Assembly: GCA_946186335.1 (NCBI GenBank)
Contig: CAMHMW010000046.1
Span: 1 to 11,369 of the forward strand
Direction of reading: 5' to 3'
DNA from: an uncultured Candidatus Melainabacteria bacterium
GTDB taxonomy: Bacteria; Cyanobacteriota; Vampirovibrionia; Gastranaerophilales; Gastranaerophilaceae
DNA: 11,369 bases
In this document: positions 1 to 6,208 of the stretch, piece by piece
How the letters are laid out: the number at the start of each line of letters is the position of its first letter
Numbering within the stretch: position 1 is the first letter of the stretch
Program-made: the position numbers and the translations under genes
Notes under the pieces: generated by a model
The model's input: the letters and a program-made list of their open reading frames with translations, nothing else
The model's database searches: none
What the model was told of the DNA's origin: nothing

Positions 1-1464
1 CCTGAAATTCCGCAGGAAAATCAGTTAAATGATACTCCTGTAATTGCTTCTGCTGCAACAGGTGCGGCAGCAAATACGGAAATGTTATCCGTAAATGATA
101 ATGCAGCAGATGATGTTTGGGCAGATGAGGAAGATGACGACAATTCCATTGTTACAAGAGCAACAGGTACCGATGAAAATTCTTATCTTGCGGGTATTGA
201 TGAAGAAACGGACGAAACTCAGGATGAAGAAACATCAGAAAACGAAAATTCCGAAGATGAATCTTCAACGGTTGTTGTTCGTGATAACGGTTCAACTCAA
301 ATGGTTGCTGCATCAACAGCTTCAACAAAAACCGAACAGGCTGATAATGAAGAAAAACAGGAAGATGCAAACAACAAATCGGATGATAAAGGTGATGACG
401 GTCAGCAAAAATCAAGAGAACCGTACAGTGTTGAAAAAGAATACAGTATTCCCGGTTCATTAAAAGCAATGGCAACAACAATAATGGCATCTCAGGATGT
501 TACGGTATCAAAGGTTAGTGCAAAATTAAAAGAATCTTCTTTCCTGAGCAAAATGCTTAATATGAACCAAATTAATAAAAATATTGAAAAGAATAAAGCA
601 CTTGCCGAGGCGGCTGCACAGCAACAGGTAAATAAAGCAGCTCAGGTAAATTCACAGATAGAAACAGAGAATCTGAAAATTCAGGAAGCATCCGAACAGG
701 GTAATGAAAAAGAATTACTTGCTGCACAGGAAAATGTTAAAACCCTTCAGGCACAAGCACTGGCAACATCTTCAACAGAGCCGGCGGCTAAATATGCAGC
801 AAATATTGACGGTTTGAATAAGTCAATAAAAGTTGTTCAGGGAGAACAGGCAGGTCTGAAAACGGATTTGAGCGACTTAAATAAGAAAGTTGGTGAATTG
901 CTTGACGTATCGCAGGATACGGTAACGGTCGGTGCAGGAACTGTATTAACAGGTGTTGCACATGAAGCTGTCGGTCTTGGTATATTCCTTGGCGGAAATG
1001 CTCTTGTATCAAGTGCAGGTGTGAACTTTGCACAAATGGCATTAGGTTTGTCAATGATGCTTACGGGTTCAACACTTATGGCATCGGGGGCTCTTGAAAA
1101 AACTACCGGTTTAGGTGCTGCCGCAACAGGTTCAACGGGACTTGCTTTGTATACTGTTATGAAAGGTGATAAATCGGATATAGATTCAACAGAAAAACTT
1201 GGTAAAAACTTTTTATCCATGACAAGGAGTGCTTTATCAGGACATACAAAAGCGGCTCAGGAAGTTCAGAAAATGCAGATGCAGACGGCAGAGAATGTTT
1301 CTGTAATGGCAGCATCGGCATCCGCAAACGTAGATACCGGTAACATCGTGGAAACAGACGATAAAGTTGAAAAGAAACTTGTAAGATTTAATAAAGAAAC
1401 AGAACTTTTATCCCGTAAGAAAAGAAAGAAAGTTAATGCGGTATCCGCATCTTCAAGAGGATAA
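1..1464 (+). CDS. Large coiled-coil protein with apolar Gly/Ala-rich segment, 5' end outside window
   Basis: The frame is open from the first base, and the first Met codon (82) has no Shine-Dalgarno before it, so this is the 3' part (487 codons) of a longer gene. Numbering from that Met: residues 10-110 are acidic, Glu/Asp/Ser/Thr/Gln-rich and probably disordered. Residues about 160-275 are Ala/Gln/Lys/Glu-rich with heptad-like helix, likely coiled coil. Residues about 281-360 are a long apolar Gly/Ala/Leu/Met stretch with almost no charge, able to form two membrane-inserting or packed helices. Residues 361-460 are helical, with a basic patch (RKKRKK, 445-450) and a Ser/Ala tail. I do not recognise the family. 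Coiled coil followed by a hydrophobic hairpin recalls pore-forming or translocator proteins, but that is shape only. It is convergent with adhE and shares its terminator. The gene is confident; the function is unknown. Confidence 0.85.
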   Translation, partial: PEIPQENQLNDTPVIASAATGAAANTEMLSVNDNAADDVWADEEDDDNSIVTRATGTDENSYLAGIDEETDETQDEETSENENSEDESSTVVVRDNGSTQMVAASTASTKTEQADNEEKQEDANNKSDDKGDDGQQKSREPYSVEKEYSIPGSLKAMATTIMASQDVTVSKVSAKLKESSFLSKMLNMNQINKNIEKNKALAEAAAQQQVNKAAQVNSQIETENLKIQEASEQGNEKELLAAQENVKTLQAQALATSSTEPAAKYAANIDGLNKSIKVVQGEQAGLKTDLSDLNKKVGELLDVSQDTVTVGAGTVLTGVAHEAVGLGIFLGGNALVSSAGVNFAQMALGLSMMLTGSTLMASGALEKTTGLGAAATGSTGLALYTVMKGDKSDIDSTEKLGKNFLSMTRSALSGHTKAAQEVQKMQMQTAENVSVMAASASANVDTGNIVETDDKVEKKLVRFNKETELLSRKKRKKVNAVSASSRG

Positions 1465-1477
1465 TCATAAGAGATAC

Positions 1478-1510
1478 AAAACGGCGGGCATGTTTAATGC
1501 CCGCCGTTTT
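1478..1510. terminator. Bidirectional intrinsic terminator
   Basis: A 13-bp perfect stem (1478-1490 with 1498-1510, core ACGGCGGGCA/TGCCCGCCGT) closes a 7-nt loop. It has A residues on the left and T residues on the right, so it gives a GC-rich hairpin followed by a U-run on either strand. It lies 13 nt after the stop of the plus-strand gene and 18 nt beyond the end of the minus-strand adhE, so it can serve both convergent genes. Confidence 0.9.
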
Positions 1511-1528
1511 ATTATATTGCTAAGTCAA

Positions 1529-4249
1529 TTATTTTGAAGATTTAGCAGATTTTTTTGCTGTTGTCTTTGCAGTTGTTTTTGTTGTCGGATAGTAATCTCT
1601 TACAATACCGTTAAATGCATCCTGATAAATTGCTTTAATATCAGACATTAACGGATATGCAGGGTTAGCGCCCGTGCATTGGTCGTCAAATGCCAATTCA
1701 ACCATTTCGTCTAATTTAGCATTAAATTCTTCTTCCGTTACACCAAAATCTTTGATAGAGTTTGGCAGGCTGATAGATTTCATCAATTTATCAATTGCTT
1801 TAATCAGCAAATCAACTTTTTCATCATCAGTTTTTCCGCCCAAGCCTAATTCATCAGCAATCTGACCATATTTAGCCTTTGCGTTCGGATATTTGTACTG
1901 CGGGAAAGTTGCCTGTTTTTTCGGACAATCAACTGCGTTGTATTTGATTACCTGTCTGATAAGAAGTGCGTTAGCAACCCCGTGTGGTACGTGGAACATA
2001 GCACCCAGTTTGTGAGCCATTGAGTGGCACAAACCTAAAAATGCGTTAGCAAATGCCATACCTGCAATTGTTGCCGCATAGTGCATTTTTTCTCTCGCAA
2101 TCGGGTTGTTTGAACCTTCTGCCCATGATTTTTCCAAATACTTGAATACAAGTTTTGTTGCTTCCAAAGCATTTGAATTTGTGAAGTTTGTAGCCATACA
2201 GGATACATAAGCTTCAATTGAGTGAACCAAAGCGTCAATACCTGATGCAGCTGTCAAACCTTTTGGCATGCCGTCAACAAAGTTCGGGTCAATGATAGCC
2301 ATATTAGGTGTAAGTGCGTAATCAGCAATTGCATATTTAACATGGGTTTCATCATCCGTAATAATTGCAAACGGAGTAACCTCAGAACCGGTACCTGATG
2401 TTGTAGGAATTGCAACCATTGTTGCTTTTTTACCCAAATCAGGGATTCTGCAAATTCTTTTTCTGATATCCATAAATCTCATCGAAATATCAGAGAAGTC
2501 TGTATCAGGCTGTTCGTACATTAACCACATAATCTTAGCCGCATCCATCGGAGAACCGCCGCCTAACGAGATGATTACGTCGGGTTCGTAAGGTCTGATG
2601 ATATCCATAGCCTGATTAATTGTTGATAATGTCGGATCGGGTTTAACATCAAAGAATATTTGATAATCAATACCGATTTCATCCAGAATGTTTGTTATAT
2701 TATATACTGCACCCGAATTGAACAGGAATCTGTCTGTTACGATGAATGCACGTTTTTTACCTTGTAATTCACGAAGTGCCAAATCAATTGCTCCACGTTT
2801 AAAGTAAATTTTCTGAGGAACTTTAAACCACAACATGTTTTCTCTCCTTTCAGCAACTGTTTTGTAATTTAATAAGTTTTCTACGCCGATGTTTCCTGAT
2901 ACTGCGTTTTTGCCCCAAGAACCGCAGCCGAGTGATAATGACGGTTCAAGTTTAAAGTTGTACAAGTCACCGATAGCACCCTGTGATGACGGGCAGTTTA
3001 TCATAACTCTGCATGACGGCATAAGTTCTGCATAGTGGTCAATTCTTTCTGATGTTCTTGCATCTGTGTAAAGAACTGATGTGTGGCCTGCTCCTCCTTT
3101 TGAAACTAATTCATAAGCCAATTCAGCAGCCTGCTCATAGTTTTTAGCCTTGTACATTGTCAAAATCGGGGATAATTTTTCTCTTGAGAACGGGTCTTCC
3201 CAATCAACAGAAGGTCTTTCAACCAGTAATATTTTTGAAGTTTCCGGAATGCTGAAGCCCGATAATTCTGCAATTTTGTGTGCGGGCTGACCTACGATTG
3301 CAGGATGAGCCGTTCCTCTTTTCGGGTCAATGAACGGCAAGTCAATCATTTTCTTTTGTTCTTCTTTGCTTACTAAGTATGCACCTCTGAAAATAAATTC
3401 TTTTTTAACTTCTTCATAAACATCTTCAACAACGATAACTGATTGTTCTGATGCACAAATCATACCGTTATCAAATGTTTTTGACATCAAAATTGATGAT
3501 ACAGCCATTTTTATATCGGCTGTTTCGTCTATAACAGCGGAAGTGTTACCCGGACCTACACCCAATGCGGGGTTGCCTGATGAATAAGCGGCTTTAACCA
3601 TGCCCGGACCGCCTGTTGCTAAAATGCAGGCAATGTCTTTGTGCTGCATAAGTTGTCCTGAAAGTTCAACTGACGGAATATCTATCCAGCCGATAATATC
3701 TTCCGGAGCACCTGCTTTAACTGCTGCTTCCAAAACTAATTTAGCAGCTGCAATAGTTGATTTTGTAGCTCTGGGGTGCGGTGAGAATATTATACCGTTT
3801 CTTGTTTTTAATGATATTAATGATTTAAAAATTGCGGTTGATGTCGGGTTTGTTGTAGGAATAATACCTGCAATAATTCCCAAAGGTTCTGCAACGATTT
3901 TTGTTCCGTTTGCTTTGTCTTCACTTATGATACCGCAAGTTTTAGCATTTTTGTGTTTGTTGTAAATGTATTCTGATGCAAAGTGATTTTTGATAATCTT
4001 GTCTTCCAAAACACCCATACCGGTTTCTTCAACAGCCATTTTAGCAAGCGGAATACGTGCTTTGTCGGCAGCGGTTGCTGCTGCTTTGAAAATCTTGTCA
4101 ACTCGTTCTTGTGAGTATGTAGAAAATACTTTTTGAGCTTTTTTTACTCTTTCAATAAGTAATTCTAACTGTTCTGCGTTGTCAACCAGTGAGGATTTGT
4201 TTAAAGTCTTTTCCAGTTTTTCAACGGTTTTTCTGCTTTTTGTTGTCAT
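1529..4249 (-). CDS. adhE: Bifunctional acetaldehyde-CoA/alcohol dehydrogenase AdhE
   Basis: It reduces acetyl-CoA to acetaldehyde and then ethanol, using two NADH, which makes it a main electron sink in fermentation. It is cytosolic; in E. coli AdhE forms helical spirosomes. The protein is 906 aa (E. coli 891). Residues about 20-460 are the aldehyde dehydrogenase half, with nucleophile Cys265 in NGMICASEQ. Residues about 475-890 are the iron alcohol dehydrogenase half, with GGGSPMDAAK at 563-572 and iron ligands Asp672, His676, His742 and His756. All these sit 19 residues after their E. coli equivalents, so both active sites look intact. The start is supported by AAAGGAG 7 nt upstream (4257-4263). 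The last 18 residues are a Lys/Thr/Ala/Ser tail, which is unusual. The gene is monocistronic by context, with its own promoter, a Rex-like operator and a terminator. Confidence 0.98.
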   Translation of the reverse strand: MTTKSRKTVEKLEKTLNKSSLVDNAEQLELLIERVKKAQKVFSTYSQERVDKIFKAAATAADKARIPLAKMAVEETGMGVLEDKIIKNHFASEYIYNKHKNAKTCGIISEDKANGTKIVAEPLGIIAGIIPTTNPTSTAIFKSLISLKTRNGIIFSPHPRATKSTIAAAKLVLEAAVKAGAPEDIIGWIDIPSVELSGQLMQHKDIACILATGGPGMVKAAYSSGNPALGVGPGNTSAVIDETADIKMAVSSILMSKTFDNGMICASEQSVIVVEDVYEEVKKEFIFRGAYLVSKEEQKKMIDLPFIDPKRGTAHPAIVGQPAHKIAELSGFSIPETSKILLVERPSVDWEDPFSREKLSPILTMYKAKNYEQAAELAYELVSKGGAGHTSVLYTDARTSERIDHYAELMPSCRVMINCPSSQGAIGDLYNFKLEPSLSLGCGSWGKNAVSGNIGVENLLNYKTVAERRENMLWFKVPQKIYFKRGAIDLALRELQGKKRAFIVTDRFLFNSGAVYNITNILDEIGIDYQIFFDVKPDPTLSTINQAMDIIRPYEPDVIISLGGGSPMDAAKIMWLMYEQPDTDFSDISMRFMDIRKRICRIPDLGKKATMVAIPTTSGTGSEVTPFAIITDDETHVKYAIADYALTPNMAIIDPNFVDGMPKGLTAASGIDALVHSIEAYVSCMATNFTNSNALEATKLVFKYLEKSWAEGSNNPIAREKMHYAATIAGMAFANAFLGLCHSMAHKLGAMFHVPHGVANALLIRQVIKYNAVDCPKKQATFPQYKYPNAKAKYGQIADELGLGGKTDDEKVDLLIKAIDKLMKSISLPNSIKDFGVTEEEFNAKLDEMVELAFDDQCTGANPAYPLMSDIKAIYQDAFNGIVRDYYPTTKTTAKTTAKKSAKSSK

Positions 4250-4271
4250 TTTATTTCTCCTTTATAAATCT

Positions 4272-4300
4272 ATTATAGTATAAGATTACAAATTTATTCG
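4272..4300 (-). promoter_or_regulatory. Candidate adhE promoter
   Basis: On the minus strand a perfect TATAAT lies at 4277-4272, about 22 bp before the ATG. The -35 region (about 4295-4300, CGAATA or ACGAAT depending on 17 or 18 bp spacing) is poor, which is usual for promoters under repressor or activator control. TATACT at 4283-4278 is an alternative -10. The call rests on the -10 and its position before the SD. Confidence 0.55.
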
Positions 4301-4316
4301 TGAAAAAAATCACAAA
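4297..4316. promoter_or_regulatory. Rex-like (or CRP/FNR-like) operator upstream of adhE
   Basis: The plus strand reads TTCGTGA, six A, then TCACAAA. On the minus strand the core is TTGTGA-N6-TCACGA, one base from the symmetrical TTGTGA-N6-TCACAA. Rex, the NADH/NAD+-sensing repressor, binds TTGTGA-N6-TCACAA-type sites and commonly controls adhE, so Rex is the favoured reader. CRP-family sites (TGTGA-N6-TCACA) look almost the same and cannot be excluded from sequence. The site covers the expected -35 region, which fits repression. Confidence 0.6.
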
Positions 4317-4395
4317 TACATTGTACTACCAATTTCATAAAAAAGCAAGTGTAATATTTACAATCTTTATATTTTATTAATAGAGGGGTAATTGT

Positions 4396-4560
4396 ATGGG
4401 AAGACAGGAGGATAGCAGGCAGGAAGACAGGCAATTTGCCAAATTAAAAATAGAAAATGGTTACGGAATAATACCTTTACTTTTGGGACAGGTGCGAAAA
4501 TCAGAATCCCAACATCAACGATGTATAAATTTTCAATTATCAATTTTCCATTTCCAATGA
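4396..4560 (+). CDS. Doubtful short ORF, 54 codons
   Basis: ATG at 4396 is preceded by GAGGGG (4383-4388), a passable SD, and the frame runs to TGA at 4558-4560. The predicted product starts with repeated Arg-Gln-Glu-Asp units because of the GGAAGACAGG direct repeat, then turns into AT-rich sequence with no recognisable domain. No promoter is evident. It is more likely decayed or non-coding DNA than a gene; it is recorded because nothing else explains the stretch. Confidence 0.15.
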   Translation: MGRQEDSRQEDRQFAKLKIENGYGIIPLLLGQVRKSESQHQRCINFQLSIFHFQ

Positions 4561-4642
4561 TTATAATCAGAGCATGCTTTTTGTTAAGAAACTTCGTATT
4601 TTTAGCAACATTTATATATAATTTTCTCCTCCATATAACTGA

Positions 4643-4660
4643 TTAATTCTAAAGAATTAA
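4643..4660. promoter_or_regulatory. Perfect 18-bp palindrome, operator-like
   Basis: TTAATTCT, AA, AGAATTAA: two 8-bp arms with a 2-bp centre. It lies about 100 bp upstream of the -35 box of the small-protein promoter. The AT-rich symmetric shape suits a dimeric regulator. No U-run follows, so it is not a terminator. The regulator is unknown. Confidence 0.35.
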
Positions 4661-4662
4661 AC

Positions 4663-4716
4663 ACAACAAAAGGGTTGAATAAGTGCATTTTGTACACTTT
4701 ATGCCCTAATTGTTGT
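4663..4716. repeat. Long imperfect stem-loop
   Basis: The outer arms ACAACAA (4663-4669) and TTGTTGT (4710-4716) pair perfectly. Inside, AGGG pairs with CCCT and ATAAGTG pairs with CACTTTAT with one bulge, around a 9-nt loop. It lies wholly upstream of the mapped promoter, so it is either part of a longer transcript, a small RNA, or DNA-level symmetry for protein binding. I cannot tell which. Confidence 0.35.
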
Positions 4717-4729
4717 AAACACTGAACGG

Positions 4730-4763
4730 CAACCCCCTTAACAAAAGTTCACAATAGGGGTTG
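4730..4763. promoter_or_regulatory. Inverted repeat overlapping the -35 box
   Basis: CAACCCC (4730-4736) and GGGGTTG (4757-4763) are 7-bp inverted arms separated by 20 bp. The right arm runs into TTGACA (4761-4766), so a protein bound to both arms would compete with or contact RNA polymerase. Chance is possible for 7-bp arms with a 20-bp spacer. Confidence 0.3.
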
Positions 4764-4789
4764 ACAAATAAAAAGTTATGGATTATAGT
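4761..4789 (+). promoter_or_regulatory. Strong sigma70-type promoter of the small protein gene
   Basis: TTGACA (4761-4766), a 17-bp spacer and TATAGT (4784-4789). This is a consensus -35, ideal spacing and one mismatch in the -10, the best promoter in the window. Transcription should start near 4796, giving a leader of about 54 nt. Confidence 0.85.
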
Positions 4790-4804
4790 AAAAAGTGTTA
4801 GAAG

Positions 4805-4823
4805 AAGTGTTAAAAAAACACTT
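4805..4823 (+). promoter_or_regulatory. Leader hairpin ahead of the small protein gene
   Basis: AAGTGTT (4805-4811) and AACACTT (4817-4823) form a 7-bp stem with a loop of five A. It falls in the predicted 5' leader, ending 12 nt before the SD, and so leaves the SD free. Possible roles are transcript stability or a regulatory target. It has no U-run to act as a terminator. Confidence 0.4.
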
Positions 4824-4849
4824 AATAACAAAAACAAAGGAGGTTAATT

Positions 4850-5143
4850 ATGTTAACTATAAATCCGATAAAAATAACTACATATTATAAAAAATATATT
4901 TCATTTGGTGAAACAAAGGAACCGGATACTCAGGCAGGTCTGATGTCTTTGGAAAAAAACCAAAACTCTAAAATCAACTTTGAAAAAGATATGTTTGAAG
5001 CTAAAAAAGCTGATATGGTTCAGTCGAATCCTATCAAAGCTTTTGGCTACAACATTGTTAAGGCTTATAATACATTAGTTACCCCAAAAAGAAAAGTAAA
5101 TCAAACCGAATCAGCATATATTCATTTGCCCTACATGGCATAA
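4850..5143 (+). CDS. Small soluble protein of unknown function, probably highly expressed
   Basis: The protein is 97 aa, without signal peptide, membrane segment or cysteines. The start is set by AAAGGAGGT (4836-4844), an almost perfect anti-SD match 5 nt before ATG. Residues 1-25 are Ile/Thr/Tyr/Lys-rich and contain YISFGE. Residues about 30-60 are charged and probably helical (Lys/Glu/Asp-rich). Residues 60-85 contain NPIKAFGYNIVKAYN, a likely amphipathic helix, followed by a basic stretch and the end HLPYMA. I do not recognise the family. The consensus promoter, strong SD and two following terminators imply a monocistronic, abundant message. Short proteins with an N-terminal ...FG motif seem common in Gastranaerophilales; that is recollection, not evidence. 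Confidence 0.75.
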   Translation: MLTINPIKITTYYKKYISFGETKEPDTQAGLMSLEKNQNSKINFEKDMFEAKKADMVQSNPIKAFGYNIVKAYNTLVTPKRKVNQTESAYIHLPYMA

Positions 5144-5186
5144 TGATTGCTATATTGAAAGACTTAACTCTTTTCATTTACCCCAT

Positions 5187-5225
5187 AAAACCATGCAATT
5201 TACCCCAATTTGCTTGGTTTTTTTT
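5187..5225 (+). terminator. Intrinsic terminator, first of two
   Basis: AAAACCATGCAA (5187-5198) pairs with TTGCTTGGTTTT (5210-5221) with one T-T mismatch, leaving an 11-nt loop, and T residues continue to 5225. It lies 43 nt after the stop of the small protein gene. Confidence 0.7.
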
Positions 5226-5228
5226 ATT

Positions 5229-5261
5229 AAGGAGCGACTTCAACAGAAGTCGCTCCTTTTT
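5229..5261 (+). terminator. Intrinsic terminator, second of two
   Basis: AAGGAGCGACTT (5229-5240) and AAGTCGCTCCTT (5247-5258) form a perfect 12-bp stem with a 6-nt loop, followed by a T-run to 5261. This hairpin is much more GC-rich than its surroundings. It backs up the terminator just before it and insulates the histidine kinase gene. On the other strand no U-run follows, so it is one-directional. Confidence 0.9.
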
Positions 5262-5315
5262 AGATTGTCCTGTTGGCTAATTTTATAACGGTATTTAGTT
5301 TTTAAAATTATAATT

Positions 5316-6155
5316 GTGAGTATAATTCTTACTACATTTACTTTCATTTTAACTATACTGACAATATACCTTTATTGCCGGAATACCTCTCTTATAAGAG
5401 ATTTAAGGAAAAAGAAATCTGTTGAAAATCAAAGGGAATCTTTTATGCTGGCTCTTGTGCATGACTTAAAAACTCCGACATTTGCACAGTTTAACACACT
5501 TAACATGTTGAAAAACGGTGTATTTGGAAATCTAAATACCGAACAAAAGCAGATGGTCTGTTTGACTCAGGAATCGTGCAGGTATATGTCAAATCTTATA
5601 GGTAATATTATGGAGTCATACAGTTACGATTACGGTCAAGTTCCCTTAGTAAAGTCGGATTTTGATATAAAAGAACTTATTTTTGAATTGTGCAAAGAAA
5701 CAAAGACTTTATGCGAAAATAATCATCAATGTTATATTATTCATAACCAGTCTGATGTTGATTATATTTATGCCGATAAATTTCAGATAAGGCGAGTTAT
5801 ACTAAATCTGTTGTCAAATGCTATAACCTACGGAAAAAACGGGTCAAAAATAGAGATTACGCTTGTGTCTGACGGCAGCGGCATTGAATTTAGCGTAAAA
5901 AACATGGGTAAATATATTCAGAATAGTGAATTAGTAACATTATTTGATAAATTTAAGAAATCGAAATTTTCTCAAATTAACCATACCGGAACGGGTTTAG
6001 GATTATATGTTGTTAAAAAGATAGTGGAGCAGCACGGGGGCAGAGTGTTTGCAAGAAGCGAAAAGGACGGCTGTTGTACATTCGGGTTTGAAATCCCGAA
6101 CGTTATAAAATCAGATAACAAAAGATGCCGATCTCAATTGAAATCGGCATCTTAG
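5316..6155 (+). CDS. Orphan membrane-anchored sensor histidine kinase
   Basis: The protein autophosphorylates on His and should pass phosphate to a response regulator; none is encoded here. It is 279 aa, short because it has no sensor domain. One membrane helix lies at residues 3-21, then a HisKA dimerisation domain with H-box HDLKTP (His49), and a HATPase_c domain with N-box NLLSNA (Asn164, Asn168), F-box FDKF (210-213) and G2-box GTGLGL (225-230). In the G1 box the usual DxG is NMG (Asn196), a variant also known from active kinases. The GTG start gives the membrane helix but has no visible SD; ATT at 5307 is the only other upstream option, and an internal Met just before the H-box has AAGGGA upstream but would lose the anchor. 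The last codons form the gdhA-side terminator hairpin. Confidence 0.9.
   Translation: MSIILTTFTFILTILTIYLYCRNTSLIRDLRKKKSVENQRESFMLALVHDLKTPTFAQFNTLNMLKNGVFGNLNTEQKQMVCLTQESCRYMSNLIGNIMESYSYDYGQVPLVKSDFDIKELIFELCKETKTLCENNHQCYIIHNQSDVDYIYADKFQIRRVILNLLSNAITYGKNGSKIEITLVSDGSGIEFSVKNMGKYIQNSELVTLFDKFKKSKFSQINHTGTGLGLYVVKKIVEQHGGRVFARSEKDGCCTFGFEIPNVIKSDNKRCRSQLKSAS
6118..6153 (-). terminator. Terminator of gdhA lying inside the kinase coding end
   Basis: AAGATGCCGAT (6122-6132) and ATCGGCATCTT (6143-6153) form an 11-bp perfect stem with a 10-nt loop. On the minus strand the stem is followed by TTTT-G-TT, a moderate U-run, about 55 nt beyond the gdhA stop. On the plus strand no U-run follows, so it should act mainly on gdhA transcripts. 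The right arm ends on the first base of the kinase TAG. Confidence 0.7.
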
Positions 6156-6208
6156 ACTTGTTATGTTTATCTGTCAGAACTCAATCCGAGTTCAGTGTGA
6201 CGGTTTAA

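Larger units (their letters stand above)
4317..4849. other. Gene-poor intergenic region between adhE and the small protein gene
   Basis: This is 533 bp between divergently transcribed genes. The left half (4317-4600) holds only a doubtful 54-codon frame and a 10-bp direct repeat (GGAAGACAGG at 4399-4408 and 4422-4431). The right half (4640-4849) holds a perfect 18-bp palindrome, a long imperfect stem-loop, an inverted repeat over the -35 box, a strong promoter and a leader hairpin, listed separately. I see no tRNA or terminator here. Confidence 0.6.

Noticed and set aside
82..84. ATG at 82 as the true start of the first gene
   Set aside because: The frame is open to the window edge and no SD precedes this codon, so it is an internal Met.
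837..1220. Minus-strand 127-codon frame inside the first gene
   Set aside because: It is antisense to the apolar Gly/Ala-rich coding region and explained by that composition; no start signals or family.
3600..3965. Plus-strand 121-codon frame inside adhE
   Set aside because: It is fully antisense to the conserved aldehyde dehydrogenase domain, with no SD and no recognisable product; it is a shadow of adhE.
4640..4849. Replication origin or CRISPR leader in the repeat-rich gap
   Set aside because: No DnaA-box cluster (TTATCCACA type), no spaced identical repeats and no associated genes.
5229..5261. The GC-rich hairpin as a bidirectional terminator
   Set aside because: On the minus strand the stem is followed by A-rich sequence, not U residues, and no minus-strand gene ends here.
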